A stretch of DNA of 64,000 bases from JAAUTT01 sp038213375 (GTDB taxonomy: Bacteria > Bacteroidota > Bacteroidia > Bacteroidales > JAAUTT01). The stretch lies in the NCBI GenBank assembly GCA_038213375.1, contig JBBQTB010000004.1:62001-126000 (forward strand), given 5' to 3'. The notes beneath the pieces are model-generated. The model saw only the letters and a program-made list of their open reading frames with translations, was not told where the DNA came from and ran no database searches. The translations under genes and the position numbers were made by a program. This document shows, piece after piece, positions 7,972 through 15,810 of the stretch; positions within the stretch are counted from its first letter, which is position 1; each line of letters begins with the position of its first letter.

Positions 7972-9384
7972 TTAATATTTTGAAAGAATTCTATCTAGTT
8001 TAGCCTTAGCATTTAACAAATTTAATACTGAATTATAATAATTTGATTCAGTGGTAAGAAATTGATTTTGATTTTGAGTAAGATCAAGGCTGGAAGAAAC
8101 GCCGGCACGATATTTTATTACAGTTTTATTATATATTTTTTTACTAAGTTCCATGCTTTCTTTGTTAGACGAAAAATTACTAAAAGCTGTCTGATAATCA
8201 TTGCGTGCCCTATCATATTCCATCACCAAACTTTGATTCACTGTTTCTTTATTAAGTCTGGCCTTTTCGAAATCTAATCTGGCCTGCCCTATTTTTGAAT
8301 TTCTAGAACCACTGGTAAATATTGGGAGACTCAAAGAAGCTCCAACAATATTTTTGGGTTGAAAGTTTATCAATGGTTCGTTGAGCAATTTTGTATGTCT
8401 GTAAAAAGCTGATATTGTAGGTAGATATTTTGATTTTTCACGCTTAAAACTCAAAGCCATAAGGTTTTCTTGCGTTTGCATCAACTGATAATCAATATTG
8501 GTTTCAGTATTAAATTCAGAAGAAGATAGAAACTGGAAATTTCCCTGATCAACAATTCCTGTCAAACTATCAGTAAGAATCAAAGGCTGGCTGAAATCAA
8601 GTCCTATTTGAAATTTTAGTAGTTTTAAAGCAACATCTTGCTGTCCTTTAAGTGAAGTTACAACCGTTTGAAGATTTGATTTATTGATTTTCATTTGATC
8701 TACATCGGTTTCCTCATTTAACCCTTGTGTATTCATTTTTGAAATATCCATATAAATCTGATCCATAACCTTTAAGCTTTCTTCTAAAACTTTCAGATTT
8801 TCATATATAATAAGCACAGTATAGTAACTAGTTGCAACAGATTCGCGGGTAGATAGTTCCGTTTTAACAAAGCTCTTATCAGATAATTCTTTATATACTC
8901 TGGATGCTTGCAACCCCACTAAATATTCGCCACTAAAAACCAATTGAGATAACGTAAAATTAAATGTAACTTGGTTTTCGGGTGTTATTGGAGATCCGCT
9001 TGAGGGATCAGTGTAAACATACTGATATAAATCTGTATTTTTTAAAGAAAACTGCTTTAAATTTTCTCCTAATGCATCAACCCCGGTTAGTTTATTTTGA
9101 ATCAACCCTGATGAAGGAAAACTAAAAATCGGAGGGTTAAATGTATGCTGATAATCGGCTGTTGCCGTAAATTGAGGTAATCCAATAGCGGTTGTTTCCC
9201 AAATTTTCTTCTTGGCCATTTCAATATCGATTTTCGCCGACTTAACCGATCGATTATTTTCAACGGCATACTTTTGGGCATCTAAAACCGATAACTTTAT
9301 AGTATCCTTTTTTTCCTGACCGTACCCTAAAGTGGCTATACCAAATATGACCAGACTAACAAAACATCCTTGCTTTAAATTCAT
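7972..9384 (-). CDS. TolC-family outer-membrane efflux channel
   Basis: A 470-residue protein with a signal peptide (hydrophobic residues 7-20, ending in a GYGQ cleavage region). Two repeats of the outer membrane efflux protein domain are visible: an alpha-helical stretch with AQKYAVENNRSVKSAKIDIEMAKKKIW at residues 33-60, and the second copy with SFKREKSKYLPTISAFYRH and QARLDFEKARLNKETVNQSL towards the C-terminus, closing with SNYYNSVLNLLNAKAKLDRIL. These are typical TolC architecture elements. The gene follows the TetR regulator by 11 bases and precedes the adaptor. It should form the outer-membrane exit duct of the pump. Confidence 0.9.
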   Translation of the reverse strand: MNLKQGCFVSLVIFGIATLGYGQEKKDTIKLSVLDAQKYAVENNRSVKSAKIDIEMAKKKIWETTAIGLPQFTATADYQHTFNPPIFSFPSSGLIQNKLTGVDALGENLKQFSLKNTDLYQYVYTDPSSGSPITPENQVTFNFTLSQLVFSGEYLVGLQASRVYKELSDKSFVKTELSTRESVATSYYTVLIIYENLKVLEESLKVMDQIYMDISKMNTQGLNEETDVDQMKINKSNLQTVVTSLKGQQDVALKLLKFQIGLDFSQPLILTDSLTGIVDQGNFQFLSSSEFNTETNIDYQLMQTQENLMALSFKREKSKYLPTISAFYRHTKLLNEPLINFQPKNIVGASLSLPIFTSGSRNSKIGQARLDFEKARLNKETVNQSLVMEYDRARNDYQTAFSNFSSNKESMELSKKIYNKTVIKYRAGVSSSLDLTQNQNQFLTTESNYYNSVLNLLNAKAKLDRILSKY

Positions 9385-9395
9385 ATTTCAATTCA

Positions 9396-10019
9396 TTAAT
9401 TGTTATTATTCTCAATTTCCTTTAATTTATGCTCTAAAAACTTTATCCCTTTGTCATTGGCAATTCCACGAATATGATAAATAAAAACTTCGTAAAATAA
9501 ATTTGATGATGACATTTCGTCAGTAGTAAAAATGTCGTTGTCAAATGCATATTCCACTCTGGAAACGTGAAGCTTGGTAATATATTCCTCATTTAGTTCC
9601 TCGCGGTATAATCCCTCATTTTTCCCTTTTCTGATGTTATTCAGGATAAAATTGTAAATTCTTTCTCGTCGAACTTTTTGAATCTTTTGATATTCCTCAG
9701 GATAATATTTCTTCAGATCGTACTCAGTGGAAGGATTATGGGTTTTTACCATCCGATCCACAATTTTATGTACTTCCAACATCTCTTCAATAGCGTTAAG
9801 ATTCTCCCAATGAGCATTTTTAGGGCTCATGGGACCTTCCTCAATTTCAAGGGCAACAACATGTTCTACTAAATCGTTTTTATCCTTAACGTATTGATAA
9901 AGCGTTTTTTTCGAAATTCCCAGTTCGTGGGCCACATCATCCATAGTAACACTTTTGATTCCGTATTTGAGATAAAGACAACGAACCTTCGCTAAAATTT
10001 TTTTTAATTCATCACACAT
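9396..10019 (-). CDS. TetR/AcrR-family regulator of the efflux operon
   Basis: The protein has 207 residues, the usual length of TetR repressors. The N-terminal helix-turn-helix is clear at about residues 18-50 (GIKSVTMDDVAHELGISKK followed by TLYQYVKDKNDLVEHVV). The remaining two thirds is helical and divergent, as expected for a ligand-binding domain. As first gene of the operon, 11 bases before the TolC gene, it most likely represses its own promoter and thus the pump, being released by a pump substrate. An inverted repeat just upstream of the start is a candidate operator. The inducer is unknown. Confidence 0.9.
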   Translation of the reverse strand: MCDELKKILAKVRCLYLKYGIKSVTMDDVAHELGISKKTLYQYVKDKNDLVEHVVALEIEEGPMSPKNAHWENLNAIEEMLEVHKIVDRMVKTHNPSTEYDLKKYYPEEYQKIQKVRRERIYNFILNNIRKGKNEGLYREELNEEYITKLHVSRVEYAFDNDIFTTDEMSSSNLFYEVFIYHIRGIANDKGIKFLEHKLKEIENNNN

Positions 10020-10032
10020 AAAATATACAATG

Positions 10033-10076
10033 GAAACTTTGAGGACACCGGAAACAAATTTTATGCCAAAAGTTTC
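10033..10076. promoter_or_regulatory. Inverted repeat, candidate TetR operator
   Basis: GAAACTTT at 10033-10040 is repeated in inverted orientation as AAAGTTTC at 10069-10076, 14 to 50 bases upstream of the TetR start. The arms are 28 bases apart, which is wider than classic TetR operators, but the TetR gene leads its operon and this is the only clear symmetry in its promoter region. Operator function is inference. Confidence 0.3.
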
Positions 10077-10318
10077 TAAAGTTTAATAATAATTTTTATT
10101 GCCTTTTTTCTATGTGCAATTTTATGTCAAAAATAAACTATGAATAGAATTTCAAAATAACTTTTTCGGTGAAGTGCCGATTTTTACCGATGAGTTGGAA
10201 AAAATACCTACTGAAGGTATTATAGGAATATTTTTTGAATACAATTCCATAAATATAGAACAATATTTTCAAACTTATACCTTGGTAATATAAGGATAAA
10301 CAATATATTAGAATTATA

Positions 10319-10390
10319 ATAGCCACGATTCGCGAATAATTATTCGTGCATCTTGGCTATTATTTAAATTATCGTAATAAAAAACATCTG
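10319..10390. repeat. Palindromic repeat, copy 1
   Basis: An imperfect palindrome at 10321-10358 with the centre GAATAATTATTC and outer arms AGCCACGA/TTGGCT is followed by the tail TATTATTTAAATTATC and AATAAAAAACATCTG. The same palindrome and tail occur again at 20328-20402, so this is a dispersed repeat. It lies about 50 bases downstream of the ispD stop codon and may also act as its 3' hairpin. The rest of the 390-base gap between the TetR gene and ispD holds the candidate operator and AT-rich sequence without a recognisable gene. Confidence 0.7.
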
Positions 10391-10409
10391 CATTTATTTC
10401 ATTTTTTCT

Positions 10410-11117
10410 TTATCCTTCTTTGTCTAACTTCGGTGGAAAAGATTTTGACTGCAACTTATAATAATGCTCAGCCAAATACAAATCAAACGGATCGGTTATT
10501 TTTATGTTTTCTCGGTTACCTTCGGTCAGATGAATTGGATAACCCATCCTTTCCAACACACTGGCATCATCGGTAAAATTAGCTTCATATAATTGGTTAT
10601 AAGCCTCTTTTATCTGGGAACAGGAAAAAACCTGTGGTGTTTGTATCAACCTAAGCTTCTCTCGGTCAATTATTTCATTAGTGACCCCTTTAACACACCG
10701 AACTGATTCATAAACAGAAATGCATGGAATGGAATTCCCATAAATAGAAGCCATTTTAAAACAGCGGTTAATTGTTTCATTACTCACCAATGGGCGAACG
10801 CCATCGTGAATAGCCACAAGACCATCTCCGGAAATAACAGATAAACCATTCTTCACCGAATGAAAACGTGTTTCTCCACCCGCAACAACTTCATGAAAAT
10901 TAGAAAAAGTGTGCTTCTGACATAGTCCTTTCCAAAAAGTAATTTGGTTCTGAGGAAGCACAACGATAATTCTCATTTCAGGATTAAAATGCTGAAACAC
11001 GCTGATGGTCCTCATAAGTATTGGCTGCCCAGCCAGTTGAATAAACTGCTTTGGTAAGGAGGATTTCATTCTCGAACCCGATCCTCCCGCAACAATTATG
11101 ACATATTGAGTGTTCAT
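10410..11117 (-). CDS. ispD: 2-C-methyl-D-erythritol 4-phosphate cytidylyltransferase
   Basis: The 235-residue protein catalyses transfer of CMP to methylerythritol 4-phosphate, the third step of the MEP isoprenoid pathway. The nucleotide-binding start VAGGSGSRMKSSLPKQF (residues 9-25, with the catalytic-type Arg16 and Lys23), the central AIHDGVRPLVS motif, the QTPQVF segment and the C-terminal TDDASVLERMGYP with NIKITDPFDL are all present and in the family order. Length is normal. It is transcribed divergently from the DUF2461 gene with a 76-base gap. The product supplies precursors for undecaprenyl phosphate and quinones. Confidence 0.95.
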   Translation of the reverse strand: MNTQYVIIVAGGSGSRMKSSLPKQFIQLAGQPILMRTISVFQHFNPEMRIIVVLPQNQITFWKGLCQKHTFSNFHEVVAGGETRFHSVKNGLSVISGDGLVAIHDGVRPLVSNETINRCFKMASIYGNSIPCISVYESVRCVKGVTNEIIDREKLRLIQTPQVFSCSQIKEAYNQLYEANFTDDASVLERMGYPIHLTEGNRENIKITDPFDLYLAEHYYKLQSKSFPPKLDKEG

Positions 11118-11150
11118 TTCTTACTTTTACCTTATCCGCAAAATTGACGT

Positions 11151-11158
11151 TAAATTTG
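11151..11158 (+). promoter_or_regulatory. Candidate -7 box
   Basis: TAAATTTG matches TAnnTTTG and ends 35 bases before the ATG of the DUF2461 gene. The -33 TTG is not evident at the proper distance, so the call is tentative. Confidence 0.35.
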
Positions 11159-11193
11159 CATAATACCATAACTTTTAACCAAATCTTATAACC

Positions 11194-11862
11194 ATGCTCG
11201 AAAAATCAATCACCTTTCTTCGTAAACTCAAAGAAAACAACTACAAAGAATGGTTTCATGAAAACAAACCAATGTACGATGATGCAAAAAAAGAGTTTGA
11301 AGCCTTTGTATTTAGCCTTATTCATGAGGTATCTCAAATTGACAAAACCGTTGGAACAGTTGAACCCAAAAATTGCATCTTCCGGATTTTCAGGGATATT
11401 CGTTTCACAAACGATAAAACACCATACAAGACAAATTTTGGAGCTTACGTAGCCAGAGGAGGCGGTCGAAAAAGCGAATATGCCGGGTTTTATTTTCATC
11501 TCGAACCCGATAACTCGCTTTTGGCGGGGGGAGCCTGGATGCCTCAGCCCGATATTTTAAAAGGAATACGGAATGAGATTTTCCATAACATTGAGGAATT
11601 TAACGGTATTATTTCTCATAAAGATTTTATAAACCATTTTGGGGAAATCAGCAAGGAGGACATGTTAAAAACCGCTCCAAAGGACTTTCCAAAGGATTGG
11701 CCTCATATCGGTTTGTTAAAATACAAAAGCTACACTCTTGCAAAAAGTATTTCCGACGACCAGATCAGCAATAATAACCCCATGGAAGAAATTCATCGTG
11801 TGTTTAACGCAATGATGCCATTCAACAATTTCATTAACAGGGTAATTGAGGATTTGCGTTAG
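11194..11862 (+). CDS. DUF2461 domain protein
   Basis: A 222-residue soluble protein covering the whole DUF2461 (TIGR02453-type) domain. Recognisable parts are FLRKLKENNYKEWFHENK at the start, KNCIFRIFRDIRFTNDKTPYK in the middle, and GFYFHLEPDNSLLAGGAWMP followed by the I..EI...EFN region. There is no signal peptide, so it is cytoplasmic. The family is widely conserved, but no biochemical function is firmly assigned and none is claimed here. The gene stands alone between ispD (divergent) and gpmA. Confidence 0.88.
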   Translation: MLEKSITFLRKLKENNYKEWFHENKPMYDDAKKEFEAFVFSLIHEVSQIDKTVGTVEPKNCIFRIFRDIRFTNDKTPYKTNFGAYVARGGGRKSEYAGFYFHLEPDNSLLAGGAWMPQPDILKGIRNEIFHNIEEFNGIISHKDFINHFGEISKEDMLKTAPKDFPKDWPHIGLLKYKSYTLAKSISDDQISNNNPMEEIHRVFNAMMPFNNFINRVIEDLR

Positions 11863-11898
11863 TGAAAATGCAAATTAGTAATAATTCGAACAGGATAA

Positions 11899-11928
11899 TT
11901 GTCATAACTCTGCTTTTTAGTATCTTTG
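11899..11928 (+). promoter_or_regulatory. Bacteroidota-type promoter of gpmA
   Basis: A TTG at 11899 is followed after 19 bases by TATCTTTG at 11921-11928, an exact match to the Bacteroidota pattern TTG-N19-TAnnTTTG. The -7 box ends about 60 bases before the gpmA ATG, which is a normal leader length. Confidence 0.75.
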
Positions 11929-11987
11929 GCAATTGTTGTTAAAATAGTTTAAAACGATAATTATTAACCATTTAATCAGAACATACA

Positions 11988-12734
11988 ATGTATAAAGTAG
12001 TGTTGTTGCGTCATGGTGAAAGCCAATGGAACAAGGAAAACCGTTTCACAGGCTGGTATGACGTTGATTTGAGCGAAAAAGGAGTTGAAGAAGCTAAAAA
12101 AGCCGGGAAAGTATTAAAAGAAAACGGATTTACATTCGATTTGGCGTATACTTCGGTGTTAAAAAGAGCTATTAAAACATTAAATTATACCCTCGAAGGG
12201 TTGAACTTGATGTGGATTCCTGTTATCAAAAGCTGGCGTTTAAACGAACGTCATTATGGTGCACTTCAAGGTTTGGACAAGTCCGAAACCGCTGCCAAAC
12301 ATGGTGAAGAAATGGTTAAAATATGGCGTCGCTCATATGATGTACCACCTCCGGCTCTCGAAAAAACAGATGACCGGTATCCTGGTAACGACCCTATCTA
12401 CAAAGATGTTGATCCTAAAGACATACCAGCAACAGAATGTTTGAAAGATACGGTTGCCCGGTTTATTCCTTACTGGGAGAATACCATTGCGCCTGAGGTA
12501 AAAAAAGGTAAAAAGGTGATTATCACTGCTCATGGAAACAGTTTACGTGCATTGGTTAAATATCTCGATAATGTATCGGAAAAAGATATTCTTGAATTGA
12601 ATATTCCGACAGCTATGCCATTGGTTTACGAACTTGATGCTAATCTTAAACCCATCAGACATTACTATCTTGGCGATGCAGAAGAAGTAGCCAAAGCAAT
12701 GGCCGCTGTTGCCAATCAAGGGAAAGCTAAATAG
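11988..12734 (+). CDS. gpmA: 2,3-bisphosphoglycerate-dependent phosphoglycerate mutase
   Basis: A 248-residue cofactor-dependent phosphoglycerate mutase, interconverting 3- and 2-phosphoglycerate in glycolysis. The phosphohistidine motif LLRHGESQWNKENRFTGW places the catalytic histidine at residue 9. Also visible are DVDLSEKG, ERHYGALQGLDK with the proton-donor region, the Y(P)GNDP segment, and VIITAHGNSLRALVKYL with the second catalytic histidine. The length fits the d-PGM subfamily. It is a single-gene unit with its own promoter at 11899-11928 and terminator at 12762-12803. Confidence 0.96.
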   Translation: MYKVVLLRHGESQWNKENRFTGWYDVDLSEKGVEEAKKAGKVLKENGFTFDLAYTSVLKRAIKTLNYTLEGLNLMWIPVIKSWRLNERHYGALQGLDKSETAAKHGEEMVKIWRRSYDVPPPALEKTDDRYPGNDPIYKDVDPKDIPATECLKDTVARFIPYWENTIAPEVKKGKKVIITAHGNSLRALVKYLDNVSEKDILELNIPTAMPLVYELDANLKPIRHYYLGDAEEVAKAMAAVANQGKAK

Positions 12735-12761
12735 GTGTTTATCCTAAATTCTAATAATCAC

Positions 12762-12803
12762 AATAGGGTTGATCTGATTGATTTTAGGTCAACCCTATTT
12801 TTT
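12762..12803 (+). terminator. gpmA terminator
   Basis: AATAGGGTTGA and TCAACCCTATT form an 11-base perfect stem around a 16-base loop, followed by a T run. It lies 27 bases after the gpmA stop. Confidence 0.85.
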
Positions 12804-12818
12804 GTTTTAATGTTTTGT

Positions 12819-12826
12819 TATCTTTG
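12819..12826 (+). promoter_or_regulatory. Candidate -7 box of cardiolipin synthase gene
   Basis: TATCTTTG matches TAnnTTTG and ends 35 bases before the ATG. The upstream region is the T-rich end of the gpmA terminator; a TTTG there is closer than the usual spacing, so only the -7 box is convincing. Confidence 0.45.
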
Positions 12827-12861
12827 GGTAGAAATTACATTAAATCACTTATTTACCATTT

Positions 12862-14322
12862 ATGTTTCAGGAAACAATCAGAAACACCCTAAATACAATT
12901 GTTGAAATTATCTATATTTTAACCATCGCTTTCACCGTAATTCTTATTATTCAACAAAAAGGCGATCCTTTAAAAACAATTTCCTGGTTATTAGTCATTT
13001 TCCTACTTCCGATAATTGGAATCATCCTTTATTTCTTCTTTGGAAAAAATTACAGGAAGGAGAAAATTTTTTCCCGCAAAGGACTTACTGACCTTGGGCA
13101 TATGAAAATACTGAGTCAGGCTCAATTCATTAATCTACCGAAAAATGTAATATTCAAAAACGAAAAACTTCGCAATAAGATTAACATCATGCGATTATTG
13201 CTAAATAATAGCAAGTCCATTCTTACAGAAAAAAATAAAGTTACCATCCTGCAAAATGGCCATGCCACGTTTGATTCAATTTTACAAGCAATTGGTGAAG
13301 CCAAACATCACATTCATCTGGAATATTATATTATTGAGGACGACCACATTGGTAATCTATTTCGTAAACTATTAATAAAGAAGGCTACGGAAGGCGTTGA
13401 TATTCGATTTATCTATGACGATGTAGGATGCTGGAGTCTGCCAAAACATTTTATTGATTCTATGACTGACGCTGGTATAGAGGCATACCCGTTTTTACCT
13501 GTTCGTTTTCCTTCTCTTACGAATAAAATTAATTATCGAAATCATCGGAAAATCGTAGTAATTGACGGAAAAATCGGCTTTGTAGGCGGATTAAACCTAG
13601 CCGACCGATATTTGCAGGGGAGTGAAGAACTGGGAATCTGGCGCGATACTCATATACGTCTGGAAGGTGAATCAGTGGCATCTCTACAAGTAATATTTCT
13701 TGTGGATTGGTATTTTGTATGCGAAGAACTTGTTAAGGGTAAAATCTATTTCCCGGTAACGGACATACAGGAACATCACCTGGTTCAAATTACTGCCAGT
13801 GGTCCGGATTCTGATTGGGCCAGTATTATGCAGGCTTATTTTTCAGCTATAGCCAGCGCAAAATCAAGCATTTATATTTCCACACCTTATTTTCTACCAA
13901 ACGAAAGTGTTCTCACCGCTCTAAAAACAGCCTCATTAAGTGGATTGGATGTTCGTATCATTTTGCCTGCAAGATCCGATTCCACTATTGTTTTTTACAG
14001 CTCCAGGTCGTATGTTACTGAATTACTAGATGCTGGTATAAAAATATATTTTTATGAAAAAGGATTTCCACACTCCAAACTTCTAATTGTTGATGGTGTT
14101 TTATGTTCTGTTGGAACTGCCAACCTTGATATTAGAAGTTTTGATCAAAATTTTGAGGTTTCTGCACTTATATACGATGAAGAAATAACTTCCGAATTAC
14201 AAAATAGCTACCTGATCGACTTACAAAATAGTACTGAGATTACCCTTCAAGATTGGGAAAATCGTTCCAGAATTGATGGAATTAAGGAATCAATAGCCCG
14301 TATTTTTAGCCCTCTATTATAA
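12862..14322 (+). CDS. cls: Cardiolipin synthase (phospholipase D family)
   Basis: A 486-residue membrane enzyme that makes cardiolipin by transfer of a phosphatidyl group. Two N-terminal transmembrane helices (about residues 12-30 and 38-60, ending FFFGKNYRKEK) match the PLDc_N anchor. Two phospholipase D HKD motifs follow: HRKIVVIDGKIGFVGG with the catalytic histidine at 228, and HSKLLIVDGVLCSVGTAN with the histidine at 404, each with the following aspartate. SFDQNFE after the second motif is typical of bacterial Cls. Length is standard. It is likely monocistronic, downstream of gpmA and its terminator. Confidence 0.94.
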   Translation: MFQETIRNTLNTIVEIIYILTIAFTVILIIQQKGDPLKTISWLLVIFLLPIIGIILYFFFGKNYRKEKIFSRKGLTDLGHMKILSQAQFINLPKNVIFKNEKLRNKINIMRLLLNNSKSILTEKNKVTILQNGHATFDSILQAIGEAKHHIHLEYYIIEDDHIGNLFRKLLIKKATEGVDIRFIYDDVGCWSLPKHFIDSMTDAGIEAYPFLPVRFPSLTNKINYRNHRKIVVIDGKIGFVGGLNLADRYLQGSEELGIWRDTHIRLEGESVASLQVIFLVDWYFVCEELVKGKIYFPVTDIQEHHLVQITASGPDSDWASIMQAYFSAIASAKSSIYISTPYFLPNESVLTALKTASLSGLDVRIILPARSDSTIVFYSSRSYVTELLDAGIKIYFYEKGFPHSKLLIVDGVLCSVGTANLDIRSFDQNFEVSALIYDEEITSELQNSYLIDLQNSTEITLQDWENRSRIDGIKESIARIFSPLL

Positions 14323-14475
14323 AAAATAATTTGTGTGAATTGTATCACAGTCAATAATTAATTAATTTTGCGTTCTATTTTTGATAATAAAAATATTATC
14401 TATTAGAATTTTACGATTTACTGGAATTATGGACAATTTCTTTCAATAAATTTAACGAAGCAAAGAAATAGTTTC

Positions 14476-14627
14476 AATATATGAATCAATACCGTTGACT
14501 TAATCAAAATAACCCCAACCCCTTAAAAAGGGGCTATAACTTGCGCTTGACAATGTGCAAGTTAGCTCACTTTTTTGAGGTGGGTTGAAAGGTCAAAACC
14601 TTAAGTCAACAACATTAATATATGAAT
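14476..14627. mobile_element. MITE-like palindromic element with 11-bp flanking direct repeats
   Basis: The sequence AATATATGAAT occurs at 14476-14486 and again at 14617-14627. Just inside are inverted ends, GTTGACTTAA at 14494-14503 and TTAAGTCAAC at 14601-14610. The interior folds as a long imperfect hairpin: AACCCCAACCCC with GAGGTGGGTT, GGGGCTA with TAGCTC, and AACTTGC at 14539 with GCAAGTT around a 12-base loop. No open frame exists. Terminal inverted repeats plus a flanking duplication are the signature of a non-autonomous mobile element. The remainder of the 408-base gap around it is AT-rich and holds only a candidate promoter for the next gene. Confidence 0.72.
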
Positions 14628-14651
14628 TGTAAATCAATTTTTTAACATAAA

Positions 14652-14659
14652 TATATTTG
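14652..14659 (+). promoter_or_regulatory. Candidate -7 box of the WecA-like gene
   Basis: TATATTTG matches TAnnTTTG, 71 bases before the ATG. A TTG lies upstream with 22 rather than 19 bases between, so the match is imperfect. It sits just outside the right end of the MITE-like element. Confidence 0.35.
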
Positions 14660-14730
14660 TAAATCGTAAAACGTAACGTTTTATTTCTGGCAATAAACTG
14701 CCTAAGCAGTGATAATTTAAATTTTTAGTT

Positions 14731-15810
14731 ATGTGGTTTCATCCCAACATCTTGGTTACCTTTAGTCTGCTTTTATCGTTTGTAATTGTTTATGTATCCG
14801 TTCCGTCAATTGTAAAAGTTGCCCATTATAAACAATTATTTGATGAGCCCGGCCGGCGAAAAAGCCACCATCATAGCACACCCAATCTGGGAGGGATTGC
14901 AATTTTCGCCGGAATAATCATTGCTACAGGATTATTCGCAGATCTTACTCTTTCACATGAATTGATGCAAGTGCTTGTGGCAATGGTTGTTGTTTTTTTT
15001 ATTGGAATTAAAGACGATATATTAATTATTGCTCCTGCAAAAAAGCTTTACGGGGAAATACTTGCCGCCATCATTATTGTGATACTTGGTGATATTCGTT
15101 TTACCAGTTTACATGGTTTTTTGGGTGTCTATAATATAAATTATTTATCAAGTATTTTACTTACTTGTTTCGTTGTTATTGTGCTAATAAACTCTTTTAA
15201 CCTGATAGACGGCATTGATGGACTGGCTTCAGGCATTGGTATTGTTGTTTCCCTGACCTTCGGTGCATGGTTTTATCTTATCGGCAACCATAACTATGCC
15301 ATTTTGTCGGCAGCTCTGCTAGGTGCTCTTCTCGCATTTTTCGGGTTTAATGTTTTCGGAAAGGAAAATAAAATCTTTATGGGCGATACAGGTTCTCTTA
15401 TTCTGGGATTGATTATGAGTGTTTTGGTTATTAAATTTAACGAAGCAAATATTACTTATAACGGACCGTATAGCATAAGTTCAGCTCCGGCGGTGTCTTT
15501 TGGTATCTTAATCGTACCTCTGTTCGATACCTTACGTGTTTTTATATTACGGATTTTACGAGGACAATCCCCTTTTAATCCTGATAAAAATCATTTGCAT
15601 CACCGGGTGTTAAAACTTGGTTTTAACCACGTTGAATCAACTGTCGTTCTTTCATCAGTAAACATTATGTTTATTATAATGGTGTTAACCTGCCAATCGT
15701 ATGGAGTTATTTCGCTTATGGTTTTAAACCTTGCCCTGGCATCCCTTTTTTCAATAGTGAATGAATTACTTATACGGAAACAAAAACTACGAAATCATGC
15801 TCATTCATAA
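14731..15810 (+). CDS. WecA/MraY-family undecaprenyl-phosphate sugar-1-phosphate transferase
   Basis: This 359-residue polytopic enzyme should transfer a sugar-1-phosphate, probably GlcNAc-1-P or similar, to undecaprenyl phosphate, the first step of a lipid-linked surface glycan. Family motifs are present in order: PNLGGIAIFAG near residue 50, GIKDD with Asp95-Asp96, NSFNLIDGIDGLASG with Asp160 and Asp163, FMGDTGSL, and NPDKNHLHHRVLKLG. About ten hydrophobic helices fit the family. The absence of a cell-wall context and the HLHHR motif favour WecA-type rather than MraY proper. Its end overlaps the following Wzi/RemB-like gene by 14 bases, linking it with surface-glycan proteins. Confidence 0.9.
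   Translation: MWFHPNILVTFSLLLSFVIVYVSVPSIVKVAHYKQLFDEPGRRKSHHHSTPNLGGIAIFAGIIIATGLFADLTLSHELMQVLVAMVVVFFIGIKDDILIIAPAKKLYGEILAAIIIVILGDIRFTSLHGFLGVYNINYLSSILLTCFVVIVLINSFNLIDGIDGLASGIGIVVSLTFGAWFYLIGNHNYAILSAALLGALLAFFGFNVFGKENKIFMGDTGSLILGLIMSVLVIKFNEANITYNGPYSISSAPAVSFGILIVPLFDTLRVFILRILRGQSPFNPDKNHLHHRVLKLGFNHVESTVVLSSVNIMFIIMVLTCQSYGVISLMVLNLALASLFSIVNELLIRKQKLRNHAHS

Noticed and set aside
10138..10326. 62-residue minus-strand frame in the TetR-ispD gap
   Set aside because: AT-rich low-complexity translation without start signals or family likeness.
15761..15796. Upstream ATG for the first Wzi/RemB-like gene
   Set aside because: It would put charged residues ahead of the signal peptide and lengthen the overlap with the preceding gene; 15797 is preferred.
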